A stretch of 64,000 bases of DNA from Bedellia somnulentella (lineage: Eukaryota; Arthropoda; Insecta; Lepidoptera; Bedelliidae), in NCBI GenBank assembly GCA_963576735.1, contig OY755186.1:14495970-14559969 (forward strand). Direction: 5' to 3'. Shown piece by piece: positions 45,305 through 57,604 of this stretch; the first letter of the stretch is position 1, and every line of letters starts with the position of its first letter. Below the pieces are notes generated by a model. The model saw only the letters and a program-made list of their open reading frames with translations, searched no databases and was not told where the DNA came from. The position numbers and the translations under genes were made by a program.

Positions 45305-46239
45305 TAGAGATGTACCAACATTCGTTCGTTACACATTTTGTATTACCGAAGTTCGGCAGATTTACCGAAATTAGATCGATAAATTATAAGAGGATAATTA
45401 GAATTAAATTCAATTTCGAATGAAACAAAACTCAATGTAAATATATATGTAAATAATTGCTATGTGAGTCAAATTTGAATGTTTATTTTTGGTCCCTAGA
45501 AAAATAAACACAGCAAATATAAAAGAAACGCTTTAATGAAATAATCAAACATAAAGCAACATAATATTAATGCTAACATACATACATGCATATACTCACG
45601 ACTATAATTCCCTAGAAGGGGTAGCCGGAGCCAAGGAATTATAAATTCCTCAGCCACTTTTGGAAGTTGAGTGGGTGATGAGATGGTAAAATAAAGGTTT
45701 TTGGTGATGAGTCTCCAACCGCATCGCCCAAAAATCCAATAAAAAGCCCCAATACCCTTAGTCGCCTCTTACGACACCCGTGGGTAGAAAGGGGTAGCGA
45801 CATTCTAAGCCGGCACTACACGGCTTTTAATGCTAAATAATCTTTATTTATACAAAACAATACCCACTATAATTATTAATTACTTATACTCAAATTGGTC
45901 TATATTTTTTTACGTATAATTTAGTGATTTAAAAGCGCCGAAGTAGATTTACCATGCTACCATTGCCTCCACGAGGCAATATTTCGATATAATATTTCTA
46001 CATCAAGTACACTTAACTTTGTTTCTTTTATCACTTTCGAGATAAAGATTCACACGCTTGACCTTTTTTCATACTCATAGTTAGGTAGTAATAACACCTT
46101 TTCTATAGAACAGATCTACCGGAAAGCGCGTGAAACTTAACCGAAGTTCGGCTGAAATTCGGCTTCGGCATAATTTATACCGAACATTCGGTTCGGACGA
46201 ATTCGACATTCAGCAAAACCCACATTCGGTACAGCACTA
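45305..46239. mobile_element. hAT-like MITE
   Basis: Ends read TAGAGATGTACC and, inverted, TAGTGCTGTACC. Both ends are followed inward by many ACCGAA/TTCGG motifs, as in insect hAT elements. The flanks GTAAATTG and GTAATTCA may be an eroded 8-bp duplication. No transposase is present. Confidence 0.5.
45577..45826 (-). mobile_element. SINE-A copy
   Basis: Flanked by a 10-bp duplication TTAATGCTAA at 45567-45576 and 45827-45836. It is the innermost level of the nested stack. Confidence 0.88.
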
Positions 46240-49057
46240 GTAATTCATATTTTGTATTGTAATTTTAATTTGTTATTTATTTGTTTAATTATTACTACTT
46301 TACTTAATACTTTGCATGCCAGTGCATTTTGTTATTTGGTTGATGGATTCCCCTCCAAAATGTATCCAAAGTGTAGTGTTTGTAATAACTTGCGACGAGA
46401 TAAAATCAGGAACGCCATCGTCATCGTCACCCTAAGTTGTTGGTGAGTAGGAAATAAACTTGATAAGTTTCACTTAACAATAGAATAGATCTAATAAGTA
46501 AAAACGTGAAAGAAAAAACTTTGTTAAATGTGTAACTATAATACGTCTTCCTTTATTTCAGATACAATGCTTCCGCAAGCTGAGCTATTCTCGTAAAATG
46601 TGACCCTAATCTAGGTAATAATTATTTTGAGCTCTAAATTGACTATTCTGTTTGCTTTTTTTGTACTTTGATTATACTATTTACGAATTTGATAACTAAT
46701 GTTATCTGTGTAATTTGGATTCTCGCCTTGGCTGAAATGAAAAAAAATTCAACAACTTAATTTAAAATGGGAATTCTGGTTGGTTTGGGTTACATTTTTA
46801 TACTTGAGTGCAATTGGCCATTTTGCTTAAGATTGCATAATGAAAAAAAAAACTTTTCAGACTAAGTTTTTTTTAAATAATCAGTTTATGTAAGATTGAC
46901 TTTACTTGTACTCCGATATATTATCTCTGCTTTATCTTATATCTCTATGTCATGCAAGAACCTTTTCTAACTTATGATTGCGTAAGTCACAGTTTTTAAT
47001 GTTTTACAGATATAACGAATGTTTTATTGTATGACATCCAGCCATCACCAAATAGAACTTGTGGAGTTTCAAATGCTAAAGGTCCTCTTAATATATTATT
47101 TTGTTTCTTTGTTCAACTTAAATTTAACTCCCTTGCACTATAATGTAATTTAATGATTTTTAAGTGAAATTATCACATTCTTGCTTTGGTATAACACATG
47201 ATAAGGAGATAAATATAAGGCTTATGTTTAAACGCCTACCAAATAAGTTAAGAAATAACATCCAATAAATTCTTAATAATTGCTAAAACAGATGAATGCT
47301 TACTAAATAGTGTACTATTGCATAAATAAAGCTAATATTTGTTTTCTTTCATGCTATAAAAACATGTGAACACCATTATAGTTGATTGCAGATCAAATTA
47401 TCTATATTATTGTTAATTAAATGTCACCAATATTTTATATTTTTGCTTCCATTTTAGTGATTTTTGCTGAGGCAAAAAACCAACAGTTGACCCCCAATTT
47501 TTTTTATGATACCAAACACATTACTATTTACCCTGAACACAAGTAACTTGTTTATTGCTTTATACATTCAAATAATATATGATATGTACTTAAATAAATA
47601 TTTGCAACTATTTAAATGCTCACCAAAATGGTTTTCAATTACTGCATCACTTAATAATGAATACTTAGGTCAGGTATATAATGCGTAAAGAAGATCCAAG
47701 TGAATTTCCTCAAAACATGTTAGTTTGTTAGAGAACATACTCATAGCTACCACTCTACTGAGCAGTACACTACACTACAGTAGTACAGTTGCTCTACACC
47801 CCCATATAATATGCAAGTATGCAACATCCAGACCGGAGTATAAGGTAAGTCATGTGGTGGGATGGAGGCGAGTGTGGGATAAATAAATAAGAGGAAGTGA
47901 TTACAAATTTAGATTGATAATAATAAATTTTGATTATAAGTTACATAATGTGATTACACTAAAGCAGATAAGACTGCAGTTTTTGGTATTTACGTTGATG
48001 TTTTATGAAAACAATTTAGTGAGCAAAATATCTGTTTAAAAAAAAAAAAACAAAAACTTAAAGTTAATTTGTTTTGATGTGTGTTTATTTATTTTGGAAT
48101 ACATAATTATTTGGTTTAGGGAGCTTTTTATAGATTTGGTTTATTTTATATGGAGGTAATTAATTTTACTTGGAATTTAGTTTTAGGGTATTGTAGCTAT
48201 TTTGGTGAGAATTTAAACAGTAGCCTATATAAACTAAATTTACTACAAAAATCCTTTTTCACTGCTTAATATTATAATTTCAATGCAATATTTTCTTTCC
48301 AGGTATAACAGTTACATACAAGTGCTGGCAAGAAGCGTTCTGTTGAAAAAATTAAGAACTTAACACCCACTAGAAGATTCATTTTAAATAATTAGCAGAA
48401 AGCCAAGCGGCAGGTTACTTACTACAAGAGAGCCAAGACTGCTCCAAAAGTGTCTAAAAAAGAAGCTTTTATTACTCAAAAATAAAACGTTCAAGAAATT
48501 GAAATTTGTTTTTCATTGAACCAACCTAAAAAACTGTAGTATGGAATGAAAATGAGCTTTACCTATTTTGGCTCCCATATCAAGTATCCAGAGCTTTATA
48601 TTTGCCTGCCAGATGGCAATAATTTATAACAAAGTGAAACGTCACGTATGGTTGGAAATCAAGGCCAGTGTGGTACAAAATATTTGTTCGAAGTAGGCAG
48701 TCTGTACTCGTACCCTATATTGTCTGTGACACAGCGGCACGATAATTGGAGCAACTATTGAGTCAATTTAGCTGTCAAAATAGCGACAGGTATTTTGGTG
48801 TCGCATCAGTGTGCAAATTAGTTGCTTTAGACTTATTTATTAAAAATATCAATCAAAGTTAACATAATTCGTATTGTAGAAGCAAGTTATTATGTTAGGA
48901 CACGTTTTTTGGTCTTAAACAATGTTCCTGTTATGAATTTATAAAATATGGTGCTAATCAGTGTAAATATTTTGTGTATATATATTCGACAATAACTGAT
49001 GATTGGATGATGCAAATAATATGCAAAAGACCATGGCTCGTGCTGTTCTTATATTGG
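46240..49057. other. noncoding interior of the Harbinger, left side
   Basis: AT-rich sequence with only short frames. No conserved protein block was recognised. Confidence 0.5.
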
Positions 49058-50330
49058 ATGCGCTAGAGATGGCCCAACGAAGAAGGCAACTTCATATCGA
49101 AGCAAATGTTGATCATCTTTCGGGCGCTCGATTTTCATGTCAAAATATAGGCTGACGAAACAAATCTTTGCTGCGTTGTGCAGCGAGTTATCCCCAGTCC
49201 TAGTCAGCACTAAGATCTACTCGAATTCCTGTGGAATATGAGGTAATTATTATAAACGTTATTAAATATACCAGTGAAGTGAATATGCTTTGATGAGTAT
49301 AATCATATATTATATTTTTTTCAGATCATAACAGCACTGTCATTCTTCGCCTAAGATTCATACCAAAACCCTGTAGGGATGAGTTGTATTCATGGTCTGA
49401 GCCAATCAAGTGTATCAAATATTGTGAGGAATGAAGGCCTTAAACAAACCTAACATCCTGCATAACATAAATGCATTTTCTTCACACAATGAAAGGCAAT
49501 CAATAATGATTGGGTAAGTATTGTGTAGTTAAGTTACCAACCAAAAAATTGATGAATTAAAGTAAGTGGATAGGTTATAGACTCACTGATATTGAATTTC
49601 ATGATGTTCCAGATTTTACAATAAATACAATTTAACTGGGTGTATGGCATGTGTTGATGGCACACATGCTGCACTTATCCAGCTCACTGACCATGAGGAG
49701 ATATTTTTTAATAGGAAACACTATATTTCATTTGTATACAAAGGGATATCGAAGACAATTTTAAGAAGAGACCAACTTCCAAATTTTTGTAAAACACAAA
49801 ATAATTTCATGAATAGCTCACAATGTCTCTGTTTTATGTTAAAAATCTGCCATAATAACTACTATTTCATAATTAAATTTTCTATAATATTTACACCTAC
49901 TACTACTATTAATTTAATAGGTCTGTTACAGTGACCTCAACATTTGAAATGTTGATGAAATAACTTATTATGAGGCTTACTCTGCATAAAATACAGCTTT
50001 GATAAGAGCTCAGATTTAGGGATAAAAATGTGTCCACCACAAAATGAGGCCTACTAAAAACGAAACCTTGTATGTTCTTTGTAATACAGTATGTATTTCC
50101 TCTACAGGTGATTCTGTATACCCTCTAAGACCATGGCTATTGACCCCAATTGTCAATGCTGTTTCTAAGAGTCCAGAAGAAGAATACTCTGAGGTTCACT
50201 TCAGTAATCGAAATGAATGAAAGCTCACTGACTTTGTTTACTGGCACACAGGGTGGATCATCATATGGTGGCTAAAATGGTTAATGCTTGCACTGTTTTC
50301 TACAATATCTTCAGTGTACTTGTCTACTAG
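49058..50330 (+). pseudogene. decayed Harbinger DDE transposase
   Basis: Ordered fragments in different frames: a helix-turn-helix-like part with GLSQSSVSNIVRNEG (about 49400), GMCVDGTHAALIQL with FFNRKHYISF (about 49640-49730, the first catalytic Asp and the NRK block), GDSVYPLRPWLLTPIVNA (about 50110, matching GDSGYPLRPWLLTP), and MVNACTVFYNIF (about 50285, matching INACAVLHNIC). Frameshifts, stops and gaps make it inactive. Confidence 0.75.
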
Positions 50331-51228
50331 TATCAGAATTACCCAGAGAAGATGTAGATTTAGATAAAAACAATTAAATTATTTCCCCAGTTGGTAAAGA
50401 TGCTGTTGCTGGTGTTCTACATATTTATTATTATGAGGTCGCCAGCAGCAGTTCCAAAATGTTCTATATTATGTAAAGGCTTTTTAAAACTATTGTTAAT
50501 CATCTTTTTGTTTATACATATTATGTTGTATTTTTACTTAAGTTGATATCTTGTATGTTATTTTGTGATTCAGTTTAAAATCATTGAACATTTATTATTT
50601 ACATTTAGTGATACTCTAGTTTTCATGTTAATGTAAAAAATAATATTTTGGTTGTCCTGTTTCTAAGTAGATGTAAACTTTGAACCACTTTATAGCTTTA
50701 GGAAAAAAAGAGTTATAAAATAATATTATTCTTTAATTAAATATTTTATATAACACTCTGAAAAATTATGTATTTATTATTATTAGTTTGAATTTTGATT
50801 TAGACTCAAAAATAATATATTTGTATTTCTTTATTTCCTTCTACTTACTACTACTCCTCTTCTGCTTTCTTACTTGTACTAACTACTACCCTCAATAGGC
50901 AAACAATGATTTGCACTTGGCAAATTTTAATTAAAAATGCAGATTGAATGCATATTAATCCACATCTATTGCTCCAATCCATTGAGGATTGCTAATGAAA
51001 TATTTAGGATTTCTTGTTTAAATGAGGGACTAGTTGGTAAACATTGTGATTCTATATTAGTTTATATTTGAAGGATTCTTCTAACAAAAAGATAAACATT
51101 AGCTATGTCCTACTTGCAAGTATTGATTGTATGTGAATTTCATGATATCAGAAAAATATGAACACTGAATATTTTGTTATTTTTGACAAATAAAACAGAT
51201 ATTTTACTTAACAAATGTTTTTATTTTT

Positions 51229-51929
51229 TTTAATATTCTTTAATATTATTAATGAGCTCTTGGATATTATTTGCTGGAGTCTTAGTTGCCTTCACTTGTG
51301 CAAACTTGCATTTTTGAACTTTAGCTTTGGCAGTTATAAATGCCACACATGCCAACCTTCCCTCCGCCTTCACTTGATGGTTCTTGAGCTCCACAACCCA
51401 CTCATTTCGCAGTGCTGGTTATGGTCCTGTAGCAATGAGGAATGTTACTGATTGATAAATAAATATTTGTACACACATATTCACATCAAATCATTCCTCA
51501 ATCAGTTTAATGGAGCTTTTTTGCATAGCAAAGCTAGACTAAAGAAAGATAAATAAAGTAATATGGGTTAAAAGTTGTTATATGTTATGTGTAGTTGCCA
51601 ATACTCAATGTTTTACTTAAATTTGTTTGGTCTTTATTTAAATAATCTACTTGGTTCTCCTTGCCTTCTCAAGTCTACAACCTGTTTGTGGCCTCTTAAA
51701 AGGGCTCTGAGTGACTGTTGAAAGAATAAAAATACTTTCTTATATGAAAAACTTTCATAAAGGAAATGTGGTCAATCAATTCTTTAAACACCAAAACTTA
51801 CTTTCTTATGGAGATGGAGGCAGTAGAGTTAAATAACTGCTTGTCAAAGCATTGCATTGCAGTGGATGTTCTCTTAGGAACTTTAGAAGCGTCTCTAATT
51901 GTGCGTTTGACTCTCTGTCTGCTGTCCAT
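51229..51929 (-). other. open stretches of unknown function in the Harbinger
   Basis: Two minus-strand stretches look possibly coding. One at 51929-51802 starts MDSRQRVKRTIRDASKVPKR and ends at a GTAAGT donor. One at about 51400-51229 reads EWVVELKNHQVKAEGRLACV onward to a stop close to AATAAA. They do not join in one frame with the splice sites I can see. They could be remains of the second Harbinger protein. Confidence 0.3.
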
Positions 51930-52719
51930 ACCTATAACGAATAAAATTTAAACTCAAAATACTATTAGCTAATGCGTCTCATTTCGAAATAATACTAACA
52001 TTATGTTTATTGTACTCAAAACTTTCTACGTAAAAACTAGAACTAAAATGCTGTATATTCAATAAATTTAGCAACATTTTTTGTGATACGAAAGGAGTAA
52101 AGTATTTGAAAGTGTAAACTTACCTCAGTTTTAACTGGATAATTATAGATAACTAAATAGAAATACTGTAACTTCGAGATTTTCTTTATACAAATAAATA
52201 CTCAACGTAACTCAAATACAAAACAAAACAAAGACCTTTTTTTCTTTTGTTTAGGCAGTGTGGATGTGGACACACTTTTATTTCTATTTTCACATATTGT
52301 GACCCTCGTAGAAATTTCATTTAGTGAATTCGTTTCTTTTTAATAATAAGTAGATCTCATTATGTCATATATCGTTAATTTAATAGAAATCAAATTGATT
52401 TACGAATAAAATGTGCATAATAAAGCTGATAAAATAGTAAGTATGAACAATTATACTAAAAATGTATCCTTAAATCAAGGGAAAACATTTACAAGTCCTC
52501 AAGTGGTATCACTCTTCGTAGTTCCACTGTTTGATAATTGTCGGCTGAGGACGCTAGTGTCAATACAGTCAAAGCGCATTCAGCGATTCAAGAGCCGCAG
52601 CGACCAGTGTGCTTCCGTAATATCAACATTTATTGCGATCGCGTTGCTGCGGAGCGGCTAAGGTGTCGCGCCTGCTGTTGTATCGCAAGTTGCCGAAAGA
52701 TGCGTAATCAGCCTGCCGA

Positions 52720-54041
52720 ATGAATAAGCTGTAGCTTCCTTTTTGTCCTACTTAGAGAATCTTCAAACGGTTTCTTGGCTAGTTTACCTTGCACACACGG
52801 AACACAAATTTCGTGTAACTGTCCGTGTAGTCTATACCAGACTTTTTATTTTTTAGTATTTTCATGGCATTGAAATTGATGTGACCCAAGCGTCTACGCT
52901 AAAGTGACGCTGTTTCAGTGACATTTGTCACATTTGCTTTTTCAGTCTTGTCAGTGACAAGCTTACACATACCATCATGGATGACAGCTGTAGCCACAAC
53001 AGAACCTGAGACTTTGCAGGAATCCTTTAAGAGGATTTTAGCTCCATTAGAAGAAAATATGACAACAAAGCCCTTTTTAACTAAATTACTTACCGACAAA
53101 AGGTTTGTAACCAGTTGGGGTACATACAGAACATCTGATATCCTCTTTACATTATTATTTACATGAAAACTGATAGTACCCTTTCCTTCGCTTAGTATTT
53201 GCTCGTTATTTGCCACTGTAATAGGTTTCATATGTGAGTCTATTTGCGTAAACCAATCTTTCTTATTAGACATGTGACAAGTAGCACCTGAGTCTAGTAT
53301 CCAATGATCTAAGGAACCTGTGGATAAAGATGAATGAAAAGATGATAAAAGAGTAATGTCTGAAGTGTGATTTGTTTTGTTTACAATGTTATTACAATTA
53401 GAACCTTGTTTATTGTTTTTGTATTGTAACTTATGACACTGAGGTTTTAATTTATTAACAACTAAAGCTTTGACGGCGTCACTGTTTGTTTGACGAATGT
53501 CCTCCTTAGATAGAGTTTGTGCAACGAAGTCACTAGTAATATTGACGCCGGAGTGCTCCAGAGCCATCACAAGTGGTCGGTACTCATCACTGAGGCCAGC
53601 GAGCATGATTATTCCAATGAATTCATCGTCCACTGCCGCGTCAATTTGTAAAAGCTTTTGTTGAGTGTCTCGAATGTGGTTAAGGTAGGTTTCCATATCT
53701 TTACATTGGTTGAGGTTACTTGTAAACAGTTGTTTTAGCAATGTCAACCTTCTTAGTAACCCACTGTTTGCAAAATGGTCCTTAAGCTTTGACCAAATGT
53801 CTTTTGCGGTCTTCTCCTTAATAATAAGAGGATATTTTTTTTCACATACCGCAAGAACAATTTTTGCTTTCGCTTGAGAATCTCTTTTCATGAAGTTCGG
53901 TGTATCCATGGCTGGAGGGTTTGAGACATAATCCCAGAGGTCAGCTTCATGCAAAACCATTTCCATGGCGTAACTCCACGTCGAGTAGTTGGTACCACCG
54001 AGCTTTTTGAAGTGGCTGGACGAGGATGAGGTTGTTGACAC
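52720..54041 (-). pseudogene. copia gag, protease and pre-integrase part
   Basis: 380 codons are open from ATG 54041. The gag N-terminus has GGTNYSTWSYAMEMVL. The zinc-knuckle position (KPQCHKLQYKNNKQGSNC) does not fit CX2CX4HX4C, so it looks lost. The protease site is WILDSGATCHM. After a stop at 52899, shifted frames give RRLGHINFNAMKILKN (pre-integrase) and a stretch up to the Harbinger border. The CDS starts about 100 bp from the 5' LTR. Confidence 0.85.
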
Positions 54042-54139
54042 ACTCGAGATGGTTCCATATTTTGTAAGAAAACGAAAGATTCAACAAAATAAAAGTTAAT
54101 TAATAGGCAAGGAAGATTAAAACTGAAGGCCCATAACCT

Positions 54140-54333
54140 CCTGCAATTTGGGTTGGAGGAATATTTTAATATTTAATTAAAATAACAAATTGCATTTTTA
54201 TGTGTTTACACTTGCATTATTTTATTTCGAATAATATTTACAAAGTGACATATTGTTTTTTTTTACAATATAAATCAAAGATAAATAGGTAAATATTAAC
54301 AGACAAATGTAGTATAAAAACCATAGATCAACA
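54140..54333 (-). repeat. copia 5' LTR
   Basis: 194 bp, nearly identical to the copy at 42351-42543. On the minus strand it is followed by the primer-binding-like AGGTTATGGGCC. Confidence 0.9.
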
Positions 54334-55290
54334 CCTACTGTCAATGTTCCCATTAGTCTGGCATCTCAGAGGCAATGGGACGATCCCCTCTGCTGTCAAG
54401 TTCAAGCAAATCTTCTTAGTTTAGCTCTTGACTTGGCGGAGCGGGCGCGTCTCTTGGCTTGCTGTGAGCCAGATTCTGGACATTGGTTGAGAGCATTACC
54501 ATCGAGCAACCTCGGCACATTGCTAGACAGAGGCTCCTTTTCTCTAGCTATGGGTTTGCGATTGGGCACCAAAATAAATGAAAGACATCGCTGCCGCTGT
54601 GGAGTATTTGTCGATCAGTTGGGGCACCATGGATTATCATGTCGTCGTAGTGCTGGTCGCATACCTCGTCATGCTGCAATCAATGATATTATCAGACGGG
54701 CCCTTACCACTGTCAACATACCAGCAATCCTGGAGCCATCAGGTTTGCTGCGGGACGATGGTAAGAGACCAGACGGAATGTCATTGATTCCATGGAAGAA
54801 TGGGAGGACGCTAGTGTGGGACGCTACCTGCGTCGACACGCTAGCGCCGTCTCATTTGTCGGGGTCTGCATCTAAAGCTGGCACTGCGGCAACTGAAGTT
54901 GAGGGTCTGAAGAGGCGCAAATACAGCAATTTAGCTGAAGAGCATTACTTCTCAGCTTTTGCTGTAGAGACTCTCGGTCCGTGGGGCCCAGACGCGCGTC
55001 GTTTTTTCATAGAAATTTCGACGCGCCTGATCGAGAAATGCGGAGATCCAAGGGCTGGCGCATTCTTCGCTCAAAGAATTAGCTTAGCGATTCAAAGGGG
55101 TAATGCAGCCAGCCTTCTCGGAACCCTGCCACCAGGCGGCAGCGATTTCGAGAGCATTTTTCATATAATTTAGTCTAGGTTAGGTTTTTCATATATTATA
55201 ATTATTTTTTTATATATAGTTAAATGTGTAAATATATTTGATCATATTATTATTTTTGTAAATTTGTGTTTGGTGTGCAATAAACATTTG
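54334..55290 (+). pseudogene. REL-type LINE, C-terminal part and 3' UTR
   Basis: Continues in frame from 42350 across the copia insertion and stays open to the stop at 55173. In order: ERARLLACCEPDSGHWL, then CRCGVFVDQLGHHGLSC (a Cys-Cys-His-Cys knuckle), RIPRHAAINDIIRRAL, GKRPDGMSL with RTLVWDATCVDTLAPSH (proposed PD-(D/E)xK endonuclease), and QRISLAIQRGNAASLLGTLP. The 3' UTR ends TGCAATAAACATTTG. The C-terminus is complete. Confidence 0.85.
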
Positions 55291-55651
55291 AAATAGATGA
55301 AAGGAAAGGTTTGGATAAGTTTTACTTAAATAATATTTCGACGAATCTTATAAGAAAAATATTAAGCACTAAAAAATATCAAAGTCAGCTGAATGAAAAG
55401 GTTTTGGACACAATATGATCGTGTATGATAACTGGAAAATGCAGGGACTTTGTAATCCTTGTTTGGTCTGAGGTAGTGGAAATTTGATCGTCACCTATAT
55501 TTTTTCTAGGCAGTCATTCAAACGTTACAGTTTTAGAGAAAAAAAGTCTTAGTATTTTGAAATATTTATTATTAATATAATAAATATAATAACTTTGTTT
55601 TAAGATAGTCAAATAACAAACACACATGTTTAAAAAAAACAGAATATTGTC

Positions 55652-55657
55652 TTTATT
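55652..55657 (-). promoter_or_regulatory. poly(A) signal of Kazal gene 5
   Basis: AATAAA on the minus strand, about 120 bp after the stop codon. Confidence 0.55.
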
Positions 55658-55773
55658 TACCTAGGCTGACCGAGACGATATTGGATTTTCAAATAAAAAA
55701 TATCTACCCATATATCTTGTGGATTAACACGAATCATGAAACGGCAAAATTTAACCGCGGCTGCTCAACGAAA

Positions 55774-57526
55774 TCAGCAATGTCTGTTATTCCAACATTC
55801 ACCAGGATGTACAACTTTTAAACTTGGGTTCCTAGCCAACTCGCATCTCAAAATGCATTCATTATTATAGGTCAGACCATCGTTTCCACAAACTGGTTCG
55901 ATGATTTCTGGACATAAACAATCTTGGTACCTTATGCACTTGCTCGAATATGCAACTCTTAGATCTGGATTTCTTTTCGCTGCACAGCTTAATTCACAAA
56001 CATTGTTGTACTGTTTACCATCCATTCCGCAAACGGGTTGGAAGACTGATGGACAATAACAGTCGTCGACCTTGGAACATTCACCTGGATAAGCGACTCT
56101 TAAGTTGTAGTTTCTTCTAGCCTTGCATTTCAAAAGGCATTCATTACTGTATGTTATACCGTCTGTACCACAAACGGGGGAATAGATGTTGATGCAAACG
56201 CAGCCCGATCCTACGGGGCATTCCCCTGGATAAAATGCTAAAGAACTATTTGCTCTCTTGGCGCATTTGAAGAAACAAGTATTTATGTATGTTTTTCCAT
56301 CGTTGCCGCAAACTGGACTGTAAATTATACCACAATTGCAAAAATCACTTAATTTTTGTAGGTTAGGATTGTTTCTTCTAGCACAATTCAATTCGCACTC
56401 CCCGGCATACAATTTTCCATCAGTTCCATATATAGGGCTGTAGGAGAAAGGGCAATTACAACCTGTTGTTCTAGGAGGAGTATAATAGGGACCTGGGTAT
56501 CCTGGTTGTAGCGTAGTATTATTAGTCTGGCAACCACCTAAATAGTTGTTGGAGTAAGGATTTTCATCATTGCTAGAGCTGAATATCAATCTAAGGTTCT
56601 GCGGACAAAAACTTGCCGTAGCTGCAGCCACAAAAATGAAGACAATAACTGAAAATAAATTAATATGGTAAAGAAATTTTCAGAGAGTTCTGTTTAAAAC
56701 GATCTAGTCGTTGTATCGAAAAATAATTGACATTAATTTATTTCACCAAATTGAAAATCGGAAAATGAAATTAGAGTCGTAACTTTTTTAGTATTTTATG
56801 TTTGCTTGTTTCACATTTTTTCTTTATAGCTGTGCATTTGTTTTATTTTTATTAATTCATACTACTTTCAATCACTACGCTTGATACAGTGATACACTTT
56901 TGACATTGCCCTAAACCTTAAGCTTTTTATTAACTAAAATGTTCATATTATTAAAAACTTCTTAATGGCATAGAAAATTTAGTCATTAAGACATTATGCG
57001 CCTTTCATAATTTTCAATACGGTATTTTATAATTACAATCTATTGTAATCATAACGGATTTTTTACAGACATAAATATACTCACAGCCATAAATCCCAAA
57101 AAGAGGTATCCACAGCTTAAGAGCTAGAAGCTTCTTAGACACATTTGAAAGTTGATAGGGGGCAATACGGTAGAAACAAAGTACCGTTGGTGGTGGGTCT
57201 CCCACCGCATTGCCCAAAAAACACTTAAAAAAGACCCACACCCTTTGTCGCCTCTTACGACACGCGAGGTTAGAAAGGGGTAGTGACTTTCTAAGCGGTC
57301 ATTACACAATTTTTGGAAACGGTTTTTATTTGGAAATGTTTATAAAAAAATAAAGCTAATATCTTTATTTTGCTTTCTTTGTAATATTAATGATTATGCT
57401 GCGTGACCTGCTGATACTACTGAATATGACAATATTAAAAAAACCAGTATGCCTTAACTATTCCCAAAAATATACATTGATCAAAATAAAATAAAACTCA
57501 CCTAAATTATAAATATAAATCATCAT
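55774..57526 (-). CDS. secreted five-domain Kazal-type protease inhibitor, gene 5
   Basis: The coding sequence is 57526-57502 plus 56648-55774, giving 299 residues. Exon 1 codes MMIYIYNL plus one base, the donor is GTGAGT, the acceptor is TATTTTCAG, phase 1. A second ATG lies directly after the first. The signal peptide ends near AAATAS. A Tyr/Pro/Asn/Gly-rich linker leads to five Kazal-like domains that match domains 1-5 of copies 1 and 3. Domain 1 has PIYG at the C3 site and no C6, the same loss as in copies 1-3. Domain 5 keeps all six cysteines, unlike its counterpart there. The likely P1 residues are F, I, N, S and E. A TATA-like TATAAATA lies about 75 bp upstream, and an AATAAA about 120 bp downstream of the stop. 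Confidence 0.9.
57070..57309 (-). mobile_element. SINE-A copy in intron 1 of Kazal gene 5
   Basis: A diverged full-length copy, TATACTCACAGCCATAAATC to CATTACACAA. No clean duplication remains, so it is an old insertion. Confidence 0.75.
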
Positions 57527-57596
57527 CAAGTTTTTTATATGTTAACTACCAAACGTATTTAGTTTTGAAGTGGCATAAAATTATCGCGAAGATTAG

Positions 57597-57604
57597 TATT
57601 TATA
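57597..57604 (-). promoter_or_regulatory. TATA-like box of Kazal gene 5
   Basis: TATAAATA on the minus strand, about 75 bp upstream of the first ATG. Confidence 0.45.

Larger units (their letters stand above)
44957..52716 (+). mobile_element. PIF/Harbinger transposon inside copia
   Basis: Inverted ends GCAGGCTGATTACG (44957-44970) and CGTAATCAGCCTGC (52703-52716) bound a 7.8-kb block that has no copia sequence. It contains decayed Harbinger DDE transposase blocks on the plus strand. No target duplication is seen, because the copia integrase core that should flank it is missing. Confidence 0.7.
42351..54333 (-). mobile_element. copia LTR retrotransposon with nested insertions
   Basis: LTRs lie at 42351-42543 and 54140-54333. 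A 6-bp CCTACT duplication (or 5 bp) lies at 42345-42350 and 54334-54339. On the minus strand, GGTTATGGGCC follows the 5' LTR (primer site) and GGGGAGG precedes the 3' LTR (polypurine tract). The internal part is gag-protease at the right and integrase C-terminus, RT and RNase H at the left. The integrase core is missing, where a 7.8-kb Harbinger sits. Excision restores the host LINE frame. Confidence 0.92.

Noticed and set aside
51802..51929. First exon of a host gene (MDSRQRVKRTIRDAS...)
   Set aside because: It has a good donor, but no acceptor in view keeps a frame open, and it lies inside a Harbinger element; kept only as an open stretch.
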